DNA of 7,836 nucleotides from an uncultured Erysipelotrichaceae bacterium. Lineage in GTDB: Bacteria; Bacillota_I; Bacilli_A; Erysipelotrichales; Erysipelotrichaceae. The first letter of the stretch is position 1; every line of letters begins with the position of its first letter. Shown here one piece after another: positions 1 to 6,230 of the stretch. A program made the translations under genes and the position numbers. Under the pieces are notes generated by a model. That model did not search any database. It saw nothing but the letters and a program-made list of their open reading frames with translations, and was not told the origin of the DNA. Where the stretch lies: the NCBI GenBank assembly GCA_944325295.1, contig CALUZL010000141.1, positions 1 to 7,836 of the forward strand, written 5' to 3'.

Positions 1-1
1 C

Positions 2-511
2 TACAAAGAGATCGCTAAAGATTTGTCGAAAGCAGAAAGTGAGCGTTTGTCCAAAGAAAAAGAGCGGCAATATCGCGACTTCGCGATCAAAAATGATCTG
101 TGCAAACTTACAAAAGGAGCAGAAAAACTTCTCAATGAGTGCGTTGAACACGATATCAGGATGGATCTTTGCAGTACCTCGATCTACGACAACATTCTTT
201 TCTATTTTCAAGAATTTCATTTGGATCGTTGGTTAGATATAAATAAGACAGTATACGATCATGAAGATGGTAAAGCTAAAAGTGAGATGTACAAAGAAGC
301 AGCCGCTAACCTGGGATTAGATATCAGGGAATGTATAATCTTTGAAGACAGTGATTACGGAATCAAAAGCGCTATCGCTTCAGGATGTGGGGGCGTGATC
401 GTTATCGACAAGTCAAAAACGCAAAAGACAGGAAACGGGATAATTCAGGTGGTTGCTGATTTTGATGAAGTCGATCGAGAACTGTTATTTGGTGTGCTTA
501 GTGTCAAATAA
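2..511 (+). CDS. HAD-superfamily hydrolase (beta-phosphoglucomutase/phosphatase-like), 5'-truncated by window edge
   Basis: This is the C-terminal part of a haloacid dehalogenase-fold phosphatase or phosphomutase, a cytosolic enzyme acting on small phosphorylated metabolites. The frame is open to the left edge (it begins YKEIAKDLSK), so the gene starts outside the window; the TTG at 23 is an internal Leu codon, not a credible start. Visible core motifs are motif II (the Ser/Thr in LCSTS, about 167-181), a motif III-type Lys in GKAKSEMY (about 270-293), and motif IV in IIFEDSDYGIKSAIASG (about 332-382). The FEDSxxG-(x)n-A-SG form is typical of the beta-phosphoglucomutase/GS1-like subfamily. 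The N-terminal DxD nucleophile motif is not in view, so catalytic competence cannot be judged. The gene is followed by an AT-rich hairpin and is separated from the next operon. The superfamily call is firm; the substrate is unknown. Confidence 0.85.
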   Translation, partial: YKEIAKDLSKAESERLSKEKERQYRDFAIKNDLCKLTKGAEKLLNECVEHDIRMDLCSTSIYDNILFYFQEFHLDRWLDINKTVYDHEDGKAKSEMYKEAAANLGLDIRECIIFEDSDYGIKSAIASGCGGVIVIDKSKTQKTGNGIIQVVADFDEVDRELLFGVLSVK

Positions 512-520
512 TTGTTGAAT

Positions 521-571
521 ATGATATATCTTTTTATATTTATATAATTATAAATGATATATCGCTTTTTA
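521..571 (+). terminator. AT-rich hairpin / paired repeat, possible terminator of the HAD gene
   Basis: GATATATC occurs at 523-530 and again at 556-563. Because the octamer is self-complementary, the two copies can pair as an 8-bp stem, extended inward by three A-T pairs (532-534 with 552-554) past a mismatch. The right arm is followed by GC and then TTTTT (566-570), which resembles an intrinsic terminator placed 10-60 nt after the HAD stop codon. The stem is almost all A-T, so it would be weak. The same bases also form a near-perfect direct repeat (ATGATATATC, optional GC, TTTTTAT), so a protein-binding site is an alternative reading. Confidence 0.4.
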
Positions 572-611
572 TGTTCCAACTAAGTTTAGACGAACTTGAT
601 GTGTGAGTGAT

Positions 612-640
612 TTGCTAAGTTTTGAATAATATGCTACTAT
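612..640 (+). promoter_or_regulatory. Sigma-A type promoter of the SRP RNA
   Basis: The -35 box TTGCTA (612-617) and -10 box TACTAT (635-640) are separated by exactly 17 bp, and the -10 is preceded by TG at 632-633, giving an extended -10. The predicted start, 7-8 nt downstream, is G648, which is also the first base of the outer helix of the SRP RNA. The promoter and the RNA end therefore support each other. It is the only convincing promoter seen upstream of tadA. Confidence 0.7.
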
Positions 641-647
641 AACTAAC

Positions 648-724
648 GGTACAACAGCTATGATCTAATCTGGTCAGGTCCGGAAGGAAGCAGCCATACG
701 ACCCTCTAGTTGTGTGTACCTTTT
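648..724 (+). ncRNA. ffs: Bacterial small signal recognition particle RNA (4.5S/scRNA type)
   Basis: This RNA binds the Ffh GTPase to form the signal recognition particle, which targets nascent membrane proteins. The invariant domain IV core is present: GGTCAGGTCC (672-681), the GGAA tetraloop (682-685) closed by CC/GG, and the purine-rich return strand GGAAGCAGCC (686-695). TGG (671-673) pairs with CCA (694-696) below the symmetric loop. The outer ends GGTAC (648-652) and GTACC (716-720) pair, followed by TTTTATTTT, so transcription probably ends around 721-729. At about 75-80 nt it is the short form without an Alu domain, shorter than E. coli 4.5S. In Bacillus subtilis the SRP RNA gene lies between tadA and dnaX; here it lies just before tadA. 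The identity is secure; the exact ends are inferred from pairing. Confidence 0.93.
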
Positions 725-734
725 ATTTTAGAAG

Positions 735-1199
735 ATGAACGATACAGAATACATGCAAGAAGCCCTCTTAGAGGCTAAGAAAGCTTACAGTGAAGATGAA
801 GTACCTATCGGTTGTGTTATCGTAAAGGACGGGGAGATCATCGCTTTTAGTCATAATGAAAAAGAAGCTCGTCAGGATGTTACAGCTCATGCGGAGATAC
901 TGGCTATAAAAAGAGCTCAAGCACAATTAAAGACCTGGCATTTGGAAGAGTGTACACTGTATGTAACTTTGGAACCTTGTATGATGTGCACCGGCGCCAT
1001 TGTCCACAGTCGCATAAAAAAGGTCGTCTATGGAACGGATGATCCCAAAGGCGGTGCTCTTGTCAGCAACATCGATCTAAACAGTGTCAAAGGACTGAAT
1101 CATTACCCGCAGATCGTCGGCGATGTTTTGAAAGAAGAGTGTAGTCAGATCTTGAAGGATTACTTTAAAGATAAAAGGGTCAAGAAGAAAGCGGTGTGA
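735..1199 (+). CDS. tadA: tRNA-specific adenosine deaminase TadA
   Basis: TadA deaminates A34 to inosine in the anticodon of tRNA-Arg(ACG), allowing one tRNA to read CGU, CGC and CGA. The protein has 154 aa, the usual size. Zinc and catalytic residues are in place: H52 and E54 in the HAE motif, and C82 and C85 in PCMMC. The E/DVPIGCVIV strand at about 22-30 and N41 also match the family. The start at 735 fits family N-termini (NDxxYMxEAL), but its only Shine-Dalgarno-like string, AGAAG (730-734), touches the ATG directly, so initiation looks weak. The ATG lies about 10 nt beyond the SRP RNA T-tract, so tadA probably depends on read-through from the SRP promoter. It ends 13 nt before dnaX, and its TGA stop forms part of the dnaX extended -10. 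TadA, rather than a cytidine or guanine deaminase, is supported by the motifs and the context. Confidence 0.95.
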   Translation: MNDTEYMQEALLEAKKAYSEDEVPIGCVIVKDGEIIAFSHNEKEARQDVTAHAEILAIKRAQAQLKTWHLEECTLYVTLEPCMMCTGAIVHSRIKKVVYGTDDPKGGALVSNIDLNSVKGLNHYPQIVGDVLKEECSQILKDYFKDKRVKKKAV

Positions 1200-1205
1200 T
1201 ATAAT
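1177..1205 (+). promoter_or_regulatory. Extended -10 promoter immediately before dnaX (possibly leaderless)
   Basis: TGATATAAT (1197-1205) is a perfect extended -10 element (TG, one base, TATAAT). The hexamer 17 bp upstream, GGGTCA (1177-1182), is a poor -35, as is usual for extended -10 promoters. Only 7 nt (1206-1212) separate the -10 from the dnaX ATG at 1213, so transcription should begin at or within a base or two of the start codon. The only purine string before the ATG, ATAAG, is a poor ribosome-binding site. The element overlaps the tadA stop codon. Confidence 0.55.
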
Positions 1206-1212
1206 ATAAGAT

Positions 1213-2844
1213 ATGACTTATCAAGTATTATATCGAAAATACCGGCCGGATGACTTTGATGAAGTAGTCGGTCAAAAATACGTTGTAAAGACTCTTTTAA
1301 ACGCGATAAAAGTCGGCAAAGTGTCACATGCCTATCTGTTTTGCGGACCGAGAGGAACAGGAAAGACTTCGATCGCCAAACTCTTTGCAAAGACTTTAAA
1401 CTGTACATCAGAAGATAAGAGACCTTGTGGAGAATGTGATAACTGCAAGGCTTTCTTAAGTAATAATCATCCGGACATCATCGAGCTTGATGCCGCGTCA
1501 AATAACTCTGTCGACGATATAAGAGATATAACCGAAAGAGCTGCATACCAGCCGATACTGGGGAAGTATAAAGTCTATATCTTAGACGAAGTGCACATGT
1601 TGTCACAAGCGGCGGCAAATGCCCTGTTGAAGACCTTAGAAGAGCCGCCGGCTCATGTCATCTTTATCTTGGCAACGACTGATCCGCAAAAGATCATCCC
1701 GACGATCCTTTCGCGCTGTCAGAGATACAATTTTGCCAAGCTGACAAACAGCGAAATGAAAGAAAGGATGAAGACTATCCTCAAAAACGAAGATATCGCA
1801 TACCAAGAAGAAGCACTCGACATCATCTGTGATCTCTCTGACGGTTGTATGCGAGATGCTTTATCGATCCTCGATGAGGTCTTGGCCTATGGTGATTATC
1901 ATTTAGTTTTAGAAGATGTTGAAAAGATGTTTGGTCTTTTGACGATGCAAAAAAAGATCGACCTCATAAAAGATATCAAGAACCACAAGATTGACAAAGC
2001 CTTAGCTGTTACCAAAGAGTTGTATCATGAAGGCGGCGATCTTAAACTTTTGACGCAAGATCTCATAAAGATCTATAAAGATACGATCATCTATAAAGAG
2101 ACGGCCAACAGAGATCTCTTGACCGTATTGGCACAAGCTGAAGCTGAAGATCTTGCTCAGATCTATGAAAACGAAGACATTCTTGAAGCGATCGACATCT
2201 TGATGAAGGCCTTGGAAAACTATCGAAGTGGTCAAGATGTCATGTCGGTATTTGAAGTCGTTATCCTAAAACTGGCAAAAACTAAGACCATCACCAAAAA
2301 AGAGGACAAGAAAAGCGAGATCTTTGATGAAGAGATCAGCGAAGAGCCATTAGTCGTCAAAAAGGAAGAAGTCAAATTGACCTTGGATGAAGTGGATATA
2401 AGTAATGATCAGCTTCTGTACATTTTAATGAACGCCAGTAAGGAAGAGAAAGTCAAAGACTGCGCGCTCTATAGCAAGATCACAAACTATAGTCTCGACC
2501 CGGAAAAGAGAAGGTATTTTTATCTTTTGAAAGATACGGAGATCTTTGCCTCCGGTAAAGACATGATAATCTTCAGCACTCCCAATAACACCACCGTTCG
2601 CCAGATAAACGATCGGATGAACAATCAGGATCTTTACTACTTTTTACAAGAAGAGTTCGGGATCGAAAAGATGTTAGTGGCTGTGAATGAAGAACGCAAA
2701 CGACAATTAGTGACGATGTTTAAAACACTAGACAAGCAAACGCCGCAAGAATATGTCCCCCAAAGATATCCAAAAAGACAAAAAGCGGATATCGGGGAAA
2801 CATTGAAAGATCTGTTCGGCAATGTCGAGATCAGGGAAGAGTGA
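1213..2844 (+). CDS. dnaX: DNA polymerase III clamp-loader subunit gamma/tau (DnaX)
   Basis: DnaX is the AAA+ motor of the clamp loader that places the beta sliding clamp on primed DNA and links the polymerases at the fork. The 543-aa protein shows, in order: YRKYRPxxFDxVVGQ (7-21), Walker A GPRGTGKT (45-52), a zinc module with C64, C72, C75 and C78, Walker B VYILDEVH (121-128), the sensor-1 region ATTDPQKI (154-161), and the SRC arginine-finger motif (167-169). Domain III runs to about 360; a charged Lys/Glu linker and a divergent tau C-terminus follow. The start agrees with family N-termini and has no clear ribosome-binding site (see the promoter at 1177-1205). Its stop precedes the recR ATG by one base. 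Two A-runs, 1949-1955 (A AAA AAG in frame) and 2296-2301, could allow frameshifting to shorter gamma-like products. The identification is firm; frameshifting is speculative. Confidence 0.97.
   Translation: MTYQVLYRKYRPDDFDEVVGQKYVVKTLLNAIKVGKVSHAYLFCGPRGTGKTSIAKLFAKTLNCTSEDKRPCGECDNCKAFLSNNHPDIIELDAASNNSVDDIRDITERAAYQPILGKYKVYILDEVHMLSQAAANALLKTLEEPPAHVIFILATTDPQKIIPTILSRCQRYNFAKLTNSEMKERMKTILKNEDIAYQEEALDIICDLSDGCMRDALSILDEVLAYGDYHLVLEDVEKMFGLLTMQKKIDLIKDIKNHKIDKALAVTKELYHEGGDLKLLTQDLIKIYKDTIIYKETANRDLLTVLAQAEAEDLAQIYENEDILEAIDILMKALENYRSGQDVMSVFEVVILKLAKTKTITKKEDKKSEIFDEEISEEPLVVKKEEVKLTLDEVDISNDQLLYILMNASKEEKVKDCALYSKITNYSLDPEKRRYFYLLKDTEIFASGKDMIIFSTPNNTTVRQINDRMNNQDLYYFLQEEFGIEKMLVAVNEERKRQLVTMFKTLDKQTPQEYVPQRYPKRQKADIGETLKDLFGNVEIREE
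2833..2841 (+). promoter_or_regulatory. Ribosome-binding site that fixes the recR start
   Basis: AGGGAAGAG, inside the last codons of dnaX, is a good Shine-Dalgarno sequence placed 4-9 nt before ATG 2846. The upstream in-frame ATG at 2822 has no comparable site and would add eight residues not typical of RecR. The site supports translational coupling of recR to dnaX. Confidence 0.65.
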
Positions 2845-2845
2845 T

Positions 2846-3439
2846 ATGTATCCGGAAAGTTTTGCAAGATTGATCAATTATTTAAAACACTTACCGGGTG
2901 TTGGTGAAAAAAGCGCCCAACGCTATGCTTTTGCACTGCTCGCTGAAGACGAAGATTACTTAAAAGCGTTTGGTGAGACTTTAGAGAAGATCAAAGAAGA
3001 TATCGCGCCTTGTCCAAACTGCGGCTTTATATCCCAAAAAGGTCACTGCCCAATTTGTGACGATGTCATGCGCGATCACGAATCGATCATGGTTGTCTCT
3101 TATGATCAAGATGTGATCGCTATGGAAAAGACCAACACTTATCATGGTCTATATCACGTCTTGCATGGCGTCATTTCCTCTTCCAAGGGTGTCTATCCCG
3201 AGGATCTGAATATTGAAAGTTTATTGAATAGATTAGACAGTACTAAAGAGATAATAATCGCTATCTCGCCAACGATCGACGGGGAGACAACGGCTTTATA
3301 TTTAGATAAGTTACTCAAAAGACACGACGTCTTGGTCACAAGGATCGCTCATGGTTTGCCGATGGGGGCAAGCCTTGATTACGCAGATGAATTGACCCTG
3401 ATCCAGGCTTTGAGAAACCGCAAGAAGATGGAGGATTAG
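2846..3439 (+). CDS. recR: Recombination mediator protein RecR
   Basis: RecR works with RecO (and RecF) to load RecA onto gapped or SSB-coated DNA during recombinational repair. At 197 aa from ATG 2846 it has the normal family length. It shows the N-terminal helix-hairpin-helix LPGVGEKSAQR (16-26), a four-cysteine zinc finger (C56, C59, C68, C71 in CPNCG and CPICD), then a Toprim domain containing VVSYDQDVIAME and the acidic ISPTIDGE segment. In the latter, Asp replaces the more usual Glu or Val-Glu, a conservative change. The C-terminal IAHGLPMGASLDYADELTL is the classic RecR signature. It follows dnaX directly; the small ebfC/yaaK gene commonly found between the two in Firmicutes and Proteobacteria is missing. 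The end of recR carries the GGAGG ribosome-binding site (3430-3434) of fhs, so the two are translationally linked. Confidence 0.97.
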   Translation: MYPESFARLINYLKHLPGVGEKSAQRYAFALLAEDEDYLKAFGETLEKIKEDIAPCPNCGFISQKGHCPICDDVMRDHESIMVVSYDQDVIAMEKTNTYHGLYHVLHGVISSSKGVYPEDLNIESLLNRLDSTKEIIIAISPTIDGETTALYLDKLLKRHDVLVTRIAHGLPMGASLDYADELTLIQALRNRKKMED

Positions 3440-3443
3440 ACAG

Positions 3444-5093
3444 ATGAGACCTGATATTGAGATCGCCCAGGAAAATGAAATGCTTCCGATCACAAAGATC
3501 GGTGAAAAGATCGGTCTTGGTGAGGATGACTTAGAGCTCTATGGTAAATATAAAGCCAAGATCACAGCTAAAAAAGATCTTGAAGTTCAAAAAGATGGCA
3601 AGCTCATCTTGGTGACGGCGATAAATCCTACCGGAGCCGGTGAGGGGAAATCGACGATCACGATCGGTCTTGCGGATGGCTTAAAGAGGATCGAAAAAAA
3701 TGTCATCGCTTGTCTGAGGGAACCGTCGATGGGTCCGGTCTTTGGCCGCAAAGGTGGCGCTACAGGCGGCGGCTATGCTCAAGTCATGCCGATGGAAGAT
3801 ATAAATCTGCACTATACCGGCGACATGCACGCGATCACGGCCTGCAACAACCTCATCGCCGCTGTTTTAGACAACTATCTTTACCAGGGCAATGTTTTAA
3901 ATATCGACCCGGACAGAGTGGTGTGGAAGCGCTGCTTGGATCTAAACGACCGCTCGCTTCGCGATATAACCATCGGTCAGGGCAAGAAGATAAACGGTAT
4001 CGAGCGTCAAGACCACTTTTGTATAACTGTCGCAAGCGAAGTCATGGCGATCCTTTGTTTGAGTAGGGACATCGATGACTTTAAAGAGCGGATCGAAAGA
4101 TGTATCGTCGCCTATACTTACGATGATAAACCGGTGACGGTAAAGGATCTTGGCATATCCGGCTCTCTATGTGTCCTTATGAAAGACGCCCTAAAACCGA
4201 ATCTAGCTCAGACGCTTGAGCACACACCGGTGCTTGTCCATGGCGGTCCTTTTGCTAATATCGCCCATGGTTGCAATTCTTTGATCGCGACAAAGCTGGC
4301 GCTGAAGCTTGCGGATTACGTCGTGACAGAAGCCGGTTTTGGCAGTGACCTAGGGGCGGAGAAGTTCCTTGACATCAAAGCGCGCGTCGGTGGGCTGAAG
4401 GTCGATGCGATCGTCATCGTCGCCACGATCAGAGCACTGAAATTCAATGGCGGAGCCCCCGAAGATAATTTGAAACAAGAAGATCTCGACGCTTTGAAAA
4501 AGGGTGTGGGAAATCTTGATAAACACATCGATTCGATGTCTAAATACAACGTCCCGCTCTGTGTGGCGATCAACCATTTTGAGACAGATACCGAAGATGA
4601 GATCGCCTATCTCAAGGAGCATGTGCAAAGCCTTGGCGTCGATGTCATATTTGCCGATGGTTTTATGAAAGGTGGCGAAGGGATGGTCGATCTGGCTGAG
4701 GAGATCGCCGGACTCTGTGAGAAAGAAAGTCACTTTAAACCTCTTTACGATCTCGATATACCGCTTGATGAAAAGATCGCCACGATCGCCAAAGAGATCT
4801 ATGGAGCTGATGGGGTGGAATATACCGCCGAAGCTTTAGATAAGATCGAAAAGATCAAAGACCTAAAACTTCCGGTCTGTATGGCTAAAACACCTAATTC
4901 TTTGACTGATGATCCAAAGATCCACGGGCGGCCGACCGGATTTAAGATCCATGTTCGCGATGTTTCTCTGAGTGCCGGCGCCGGCTTTATCGTTGTGTAT
5001 ACCGGAAACATCTTAGTCATGCCCGGACTTCCAAAAGAGCCAAACGCTTTGAATATCGGGATAAAAGACGATAAGATCTACGGCTTGTTTTAA
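3444..5093 (+). CDS. fhs: Formate--tetrahydrofolate ligase (10-formyl-THF synthetase)
   Basis: This enzyme joins formate to tetrahydrofolate using ATP, giving 10-formyl-THF for purine synthesis, initiator tRNA formylation and, after FolD, methylene-THF. The 549-aa protein is full length for the family. The P-loop is AINPTGAGEGKST (59-71); most relatives read PTPAGEGKTT, so Gly64 and Ser70 are mild substitutions. The following EPSMGPVFGRKGGATGGGYA stretch and the MPMEDINLHYTGD stretch are family signatures, as are GGPFANIAHGCNS and the C-terminal GAGFIVVYTGNILVMPGLP. ATG 3444 has GGAGG (3430-3434) 9 nt upstream, within recR, and lies 4 nt beyond the recR stop. Placement between recR and mnmG is not an order I know as standard. 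A functional tie to MnmG, which uses methylene-THF, is plausible. Identity is certain; the context meaning is inferred. Confidence 0.98.
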   Translation: MRPDIEIAQENEMLPITKIGEKIGLGEDDLELYGKYKAKITAKKDLEVQKDGKLILVTAINPTGAGEGKSTITIGLADGLKRIEKNVIACLREPSMGPVFGRKGGATGGGYAQVMPMEDINLHYTGDMHAITACNNLIAAVLDNYLYQGNVLNIDPDRVVWKRCLDLNDRSLRDITIGQGKKINGIERQDHFCITVASEVMAILCLSRDIDDFKERIERCIVAYTYDDKPVTVKDLGISGSLCVLMKDALKPNLAQTLEHTPVLVHGGPFANIAHGCNSLIATKLALKLADYVVTEAGFGSDLGAEKFLDIKARVGGLKVDAIVIVATIRALKFNGGAPEDNLKQEDLDALKKGVGNLDKHIDSMSKYNVPLCVAINHFETDTEDEIAYLKEHVQSLGVDVIFADGFMKGGEGMVDLAEEIAGLCEKESHFKPLYDLDIPLDEKIATIAKEIYGADGVEYTAEALDKIEKIKDLKLPVCMAKTPNSLTDDPKIHGRPTGFKIHVRDVSLSAGAGFIVVYTGNILVMPGLPKEPNALNIGIKDDKIYGLF

Positions 5094-5101
5094 GGAGAGG
5101 T

Positions 5102-6229
5102 ATGGAACTCATAAAAGTCTATGATACACACGACTATTTAAACAATGTGATCACTCCTTTGTCGATAGGTGTCGATAAAGTCATCTTTGTGACTCACGAC
5201 AAGATCCTCTTTAAACAAAGAGAGGCGATGATCGCTCTTTTGAGAGAGCACGATATCGAAGTGCTGTTTTTTGAACTGAAAGAAGACGAAAGAGATGTAA
5301 ATCGTCTTTTGGAATACTACAAAGATGCGATCTTAGACATCTCCAGCAATCGTTACCTCAACTTCTATCTCTTTGAAAGGGCGATCGCCCAAGACAGGGC
5401 CATATTGTACTATGACAACCGTGAAAATGTGATTAAGGACTATCGAGCCCATCGCGTATACACCGACAAACTGTACCGTTTGACTATCGAAGAGATGATC
5501 GAACTTGCCGGCGGCATTCTCAATCCCTCAATGCACGAAGCACCGAACATAAGCGACAACGCTTTAAAAGAAAAGATAAAATACATCGTAGAAGAAGCTA
5601 TCGATGACTATGGAAGCTTTACATCGTTTATCTCGCGGACGATGCAGATCTTAAAGGGAAAGACGAAGGTACCGATTTCAAAAAAACAGGCGGCATCTTT
5701 AAAGAGCAGTACTTATTTTTCGCTGTTTCAAGATCTGCACATCCTAGAAGTCACTTCTTCAAACCTCATGATCGATGACAGATATCGTCTGTTGATGACC
5801 AATGTCGGCAGCTGGCTTGAAAGTTACCTCTATTTAACATTAAAAGAGAGTGGCTTGTTTGATGACTGCGTCATGAGTGCGGCGATCGATTTCAGTGCCA
5901 GAGAAGACGTCTATCCGGTAGTCTGCGAGATCGACATGATCGTCGCCTTGAACAATCGCTTGGTCTTTGTGTCCTGCAAGTCAAACAAGGTCGATACGCA
6001 AGCGCTAAACGAGATAAAAGTCCATAACGTCATGTTTGGAAACGACATGTCAAAGGCCTGCATCTTTACGGCTGACGATCTGAACGTCAATAATCCGCCG
6101 ATCTTTGAAAAGGCCCAGGAATTAGATGTAGCCGTCATCGACAGCACAGCGATCAAAAATAAAGCTATTTCCTTGGTAATGAAAAAGATCTTAGAAGGTA
6201 CATATAGCTATGAAAGGGTCGTGAGGTAA
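5102..6229 (+). CDS. DUF1887/Card1-like protein: CARF-like domain plus PD-(D/E)xK nuclease-like domain
   Basis: The architecture matches the DUF1887 (Card1/Can2-like) family: an N-terminal Rossmann-type CARF domain (about 1-140, starting with strand and helix ELIKVYDTHDYLNNVI and strand DKVIFVTHD), a middle helical/winged-helix region (about 150-230), and a C-terminal restriction-endonuclease fold (about 235-340). Nuclease motifs are GSWLESYLY (236-244, E240), CEIDMI (275-280, D278) and FVSCKS (289-294, K293). The last is SxK where canonical ExK is expected, although I recall SCK-type variants in this family. In the CARF part, the segment where relatives carry LDxTGGTK reads LDISSNRY (78-85), so cyclic oligoadenylate binding of the known kind is doubtful. 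The protein has 375 aa, the family's usual length. A strong site, AAGGAGAGG (5092-5100), precedes ATG 5102. No cas gene or CRISPR array is visible. The family call is fairly sure; activity and ligand are unknown. Confidence 0.75.
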   Translation: MELIKVYDTHDYLNNVITPLSIGVDKVIFVTHDKILFKQREAMIALLREHDIEVLFFELKEDERDVNRLLEYYKDAILDISSNRYLNFYLFERAIAQDRAILYYDNRENVIKDYRAHRVYTDKLYRLTIEEMIELAGGILNPSMHEAPNISDNALKEKIKYIVEEAIDDYGSFTSFISRTMQILKGKTKVPISKKQAASLKSSTYFSLFQDLHILEVTSSNLMIDDRYRLLMTNVGSWLESYLYLTLKESGLFDDCVMSAAIDFSAREDVYPVVCEIDMIVALNNRLVFVSCKSNKVDTQALNEIKVHNVMFGNDMSKACIFTADDLNVNNPPIFEKAQELDVAVIDSTAIKNKAISLVMKKILEGTYSYERVVR

Positions 6230-6230
6230 A

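Noticed and set aside
23..25. TTG as a start codon for the HAD gene
   Set aside because: The frame is open to the left edge and the catalytic N-terminus is missing, so the gene is truncated by the window, not started here.
512..548. Promoter TTGTTG (512-517) with TATATT (535-540) or TATAAT (543-548) inside the AT-rich gap
   Set aside because: The spacing is good for the first pair, but the stretch is nearly all A/T, so such matches are expected by chance. It also lies in the proposed hairpin, and the 612-640 promoter fits the SRP RNA end much better.
2822..2845. Upstream in-frame ATG as the recR start
   Set aside because: It adds eight residues absent from typical RecR N-termini and lacks a ribosome-binding site. 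ATG 2846 has AGGGAAGAG just upstream and gives the standard 197-aa protein.
3710..4066. 118-codon same-strand frame inside fhs
   Set aside because: It is a shifted reading of the most conserved part of fhs, with Arg/Ser-rich low-sense composition, and is not a gene.
4350..4733. 127-codon antisense open frame inside fhs
   Set aside because: It lies wholly within a conserved gene, has no ribosome-binding site or recognisable motif, and open antisense frames are common opposite biased codons. The same applies to the other antisense and overlapping frames within dnaX, recR, fhs and the downstream genes.
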